A stretch of 64,000 nt of DNA from positions 42,097,291 to 42,161,290 of the forward strand of contig JANCRA010000003.1 of NCBI GenBank assembly GCA_024362935.1, in the 5' to 3' direction. Below the pieces are notes generated by a model. That model searched no databases and was not told the origin of the DNA. It saw only the letters and a program-made list of their open reading frames with translations. Numbering within the stretch: the stretch's first letter is position 1; each line of letters begins with the position of its first letter. The position numbers and the translations under genes were made by a program. This document shows positions 61,661 to 64,000 of the stretch, one piece after another. This stretch comes from Setophaga petechia. Its lineage: Eukaryota; Chordata; Aves; Passeriformes; Parulidae.

Positions 61661-64000
61661 CTGCAACAGCAGAGACCCTGGCATTAGCCACCAACCTGGG
61701 TTGGATGCCCTGTCCAATTCCTTGTAGGCATCCCTCCATCACCAGCCATCAGAGACTCCCCATCCTTCAGACACAGCAGTGCTTCTCCCAGCCCAGCTGA
61801 CATGCACCCACAAACCAGCCAAGTGTCACGTTAAGATTTCCCAGACAAATGCTACTGATGCCAACACGTGCCTCTAGCAGCAGTTTAAAGGCACTTTAAA
61901 TGATGGGGGTTTTTATCTCCCTCCTCTATCTCTGGCATGGGTAGCCTTCTCAGGCCCAGCTGAGGGGAGGAAGCTCAAGCCCAGCCTGACCGCCAGCACT
62001 GTGCCGATTACTGCGACCGTCTCCGATGTTGATCCTGGCAAGCGAATTTTATTAGAAAGAAGCAGCACAGTGTTGTGGCTGCCAACCTCCCTCCGCCGGA
62101 TCAACACTCAGGCAGGTGAAGCGAAGCAAGGCAGCTAAATTTTACCAGATGGGACAGCTCTGAGACAGCTGCAGAAAGAATACAGGCTCCCACACCCGCC
62201 AAGAATAGCTATTAAACTTAATCTTTTAATAAGGGTTCCTCTCTCATTTCTGCCTGCAGAAGGATGCAAAAACTCATGTCTGGTGCAGCAATGACCAAGT
62301 GCATTTCATATCACTGCTTAATGAGGGCCAAACTGCTCCAGAGGAAAAGCTTACATCAGTTTTACCATGTTTCCTCCCCCTTTCAAAATAAAAGGGATGG
62401 GTAAAGTTGAATTTCTGATGCAAAGAAAATTTGCTTGGGAATTGTGGCTTCCAGAATGTAAACCAGCCCTAAACAAAAGGATTTTCTCCATGCTTTTGCA
62501 CGTAGCATGTTATGCTCTTGTGCTGTTGTGGGGTTTGCAGCCAGGCTGCCGCACACTGTCGTGAGCACCTCCTCCTAGGGCAAGGTGCTCCGAGGGAGGG
62601 AAACAGAGGCCAGCAACAGTGGGGTTTGCAAACAGGATCCGGTACCACATCCCAGCCAGGAGATTTCTGGCAGAGGGAAAACTGAGAGCAAGTGGTGTAT
62701 AGCACAATGCCTAGCACTGCTCACTACGGCATGCTGAGCCCTCACCTCCCAGCTGGCCTGCAGGAGCACACACCACTGCCCACACCGGCCCTGTGCATGA
62801 CCCATGATCCACACTTCTGCACTCCTGATGAAGCAGACACTCAACTCTTACGCCTTGGTGAAGACCTAAGTCTAGCTTACATGGAGCTGACCACTTTCCC
62901 TGAAGGATATCCCACCCTGGATGCCCACCCAAAGTGCCTCGGGACAAAGGCTGTAAAGCACAGTTCTCTATGCATACAGTGCAGCCCAACATGTGAGAAG
63001 CAGTCCCAGCTGTGCAATACAGCTGTGCATGTGGGATGCAGTTCTGTGCATTCAATGCAGCCCCTCATGTGCAATGCAAGCATGCATATTCAACACAGTT
63101 CTCCATGCACAACGGAGCCCCCTGTGCACAATGCTGGCATGCAAAACACCATGAAAATGCCTCACTGCTGCCTCTGTAATAGCCTGGCAGCAGGGCACCT
63201 GCTCTCTGTTAAAGTCAGTCGTGTTCCCATAGGCCAGGAGCCCTCTAGTCCATGCTGGTGCATTTCTACCATGCTCAGAGGTCACACAAACAAACACAGC
63301 ATCAATGTGCTGGTTGATGGGGCAGCTGACCCATACCATGAGACCTGCCACTGGGAATCATTTCAAATGCTTTCTTGTCCACATTTGTCCCCCTTGTGCC
63401 ACCATCTTCTTTTTCTTTTTCTCTAGAAGAACTTCAGGCATGACCTTTAACCAGCCCCACAGGGAGATGAGAAGGCCAGCTCTCCCTTGGCAAAGGCTCA
63501 TTGAAGAGATCACTGTTAGGAGTTTAATTTTCTCTCTTGTGGTCAATAAACACTGGATTTGGCCCTTCCCTGAAAGGTAGGGCAGATGTGTTGGGTGCCC
63601 ACAGCTCAAGTGGTGTCAGAGCAGGCAGCCTGGGTGGTGATGGCCAAAGGAGACAAGGACAGGAGCCAGCTTAGGGCCAGCTACAACTATTCTTCTCTGT
63701 GCATGCAATGCCCAGTGAGATCCGTGGGAGAGGCGCACTCCAGCAACACCCCGCACTGCACATGGCCCCTGCTCAGGGCCTGTCAATCTCAGTGCCCAAC
63801 TCAATCCATGGCAAGCTGCTGAAGCATTAAGCTGCTCCACAAAGGCATCCTGATATGGGCAGAAGGAGAGTTCAGAAGGGAAAGAGAAAAAATTAAAGTC
63901 ACCCCCTCTCGCTAGCACATTCCCTAAGGGCTACATTCACACTCCCGCTGAACAGAAGGCTGCACAAGTGATGACACACATGGTTTGAGGAGAAGTTGAG
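61661..64000 (-). other. IGF2: IGF2 upstream intron (partial)
   Basis: This is the 3' part of the intron preceding the A-domain exon; it runs off the right edge. I looked on the minus strand for the exon encoding the signal peptide and B domain (CGGELVDTLQFVCGDRG type) and did not find it, so the intron is longer than 2.3 kb. I saw no sequence like miR-483, which sits in an IGF2 intron in mammals. The region 62,959-63,150 contains degenerate repeats, annotated separately. An open frame of 244 codons on the plus strand (62,692-63,426) is attributed to those repeats and chance. Confidence 0.85.
62959..63150. repeat. Degenerate tandem-like repeat in IGF2 intron
   Basis: About three imperfect units of roughly 55-75 bases share the pattern cagttct, then atgca-type words, then tgcagccc and catgtg. 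Units begin near 62,959, 63,037 and 63,094. A related stretch recurs at about 63,684-63,712. The repeat keeps an open frame on the plus strand, but the encoded peptide looks low-complexity and matches no family I know. Confidence 0.6.

Noticed and set aside
62692..63426. 244-codon open frame taken as a gene
   Set aside because: It rests on degenerate intronic repeats and has no known domain; kept only as a finding to check.
1..64000. H19, miR-675 or miR-483 homologues
   Set aside because: I looked for the known mature microRNA words and found none; a diverged non-coding RNA cannot be excluded.
1..64000. CRISPR arrays, bacterial operons, phage or plasmid features
   Set aside because: Splice sites, LINE and SINE relics and low gene density show vertebrate DNA; no regular repeat-spacer array is present.
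1..64000. Endogenous retrovirus or LTR pairs
   Set aside because: I saw no paired long direct repeats and no gag or pol motifs; the only reverse-transcriptase traces belong to CR1 LINEs.

Overview
This is vertebrate genomic DNA, almost certainly from a bird. Two observations support this. The right end carries the last two coding exons of the insulin-like growth factor 2 gene (IGF2) on the minus strand, with the long E-peptide form I know from birds (KYSKYDVWQKK, RARRYRWQAEGLQ). The window also contains several CR1 LINE fragments ending in the short 3' tail typical of avian CR1. I cannot name the species or order from sequence alone.

Layout. Positions 1 to about 58,450 hold no protein-coding exon that I can recognise: about 58 kb of intergenic DNA downstream of IGF2. 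It contains four CR1 LINE pieces (17,384-17,532; 24,717-24,775; 39,137-40,165; 45,025-45,820) and an ancient amniote CR1/L3-type piece (50,204-50,640). It also contains MIR-like ancient SINE remnants (7,920-7,970; 10,718-10,864; possibly 48,117-48,160), long T tracts (42 T at 15,319; 35 T at 28,210), a 17-G run (33,057), and three CpG-dense patches (4,835-5,105; 28,370-28,510; 52,460-52,870). Positions 58,450-60,802 are the probable IGF2 3' UTR. The terminal coding exon is 60,803-61,045 and the penultimate coding exon is 61,494-61,660. The intron between them carries a short CR1. From 61,661 to the right edge is the preceding intron. The exon encoding the signal peptide and B domain lies beyond the window.

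How it fits together. IGF2 is the only gene supported here. In mammals the DNA downstream of IGF2 holds the imprinted H19 RNA gene, its control region and distant tissue enhancers. I found no H19-, miR-675- or miR-483-like sequence here. The desert does contain compact candidate regulatory blocks: a MEF2/RBPJ/E-box cluster at 18.9 kb, a FOX/octamer cluster at 20.8 kb, and a C/EBP or PAR-bZIP site at 43.5 kb. There are also two perfect CRE palindromes. The most notable block is a CpG island-like segment about 8 kb past the IGF2 stop codon, bordered by a 26-bp palindrome. These are hypotheses from motif reading and were not tested by alignment or expression data.

Limits. All repeat boundaries are estimated by eye, and motif matches in 64 kb include chance hits. 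Non-coding RNAs with no conserved sequence would be invisible to this reading.
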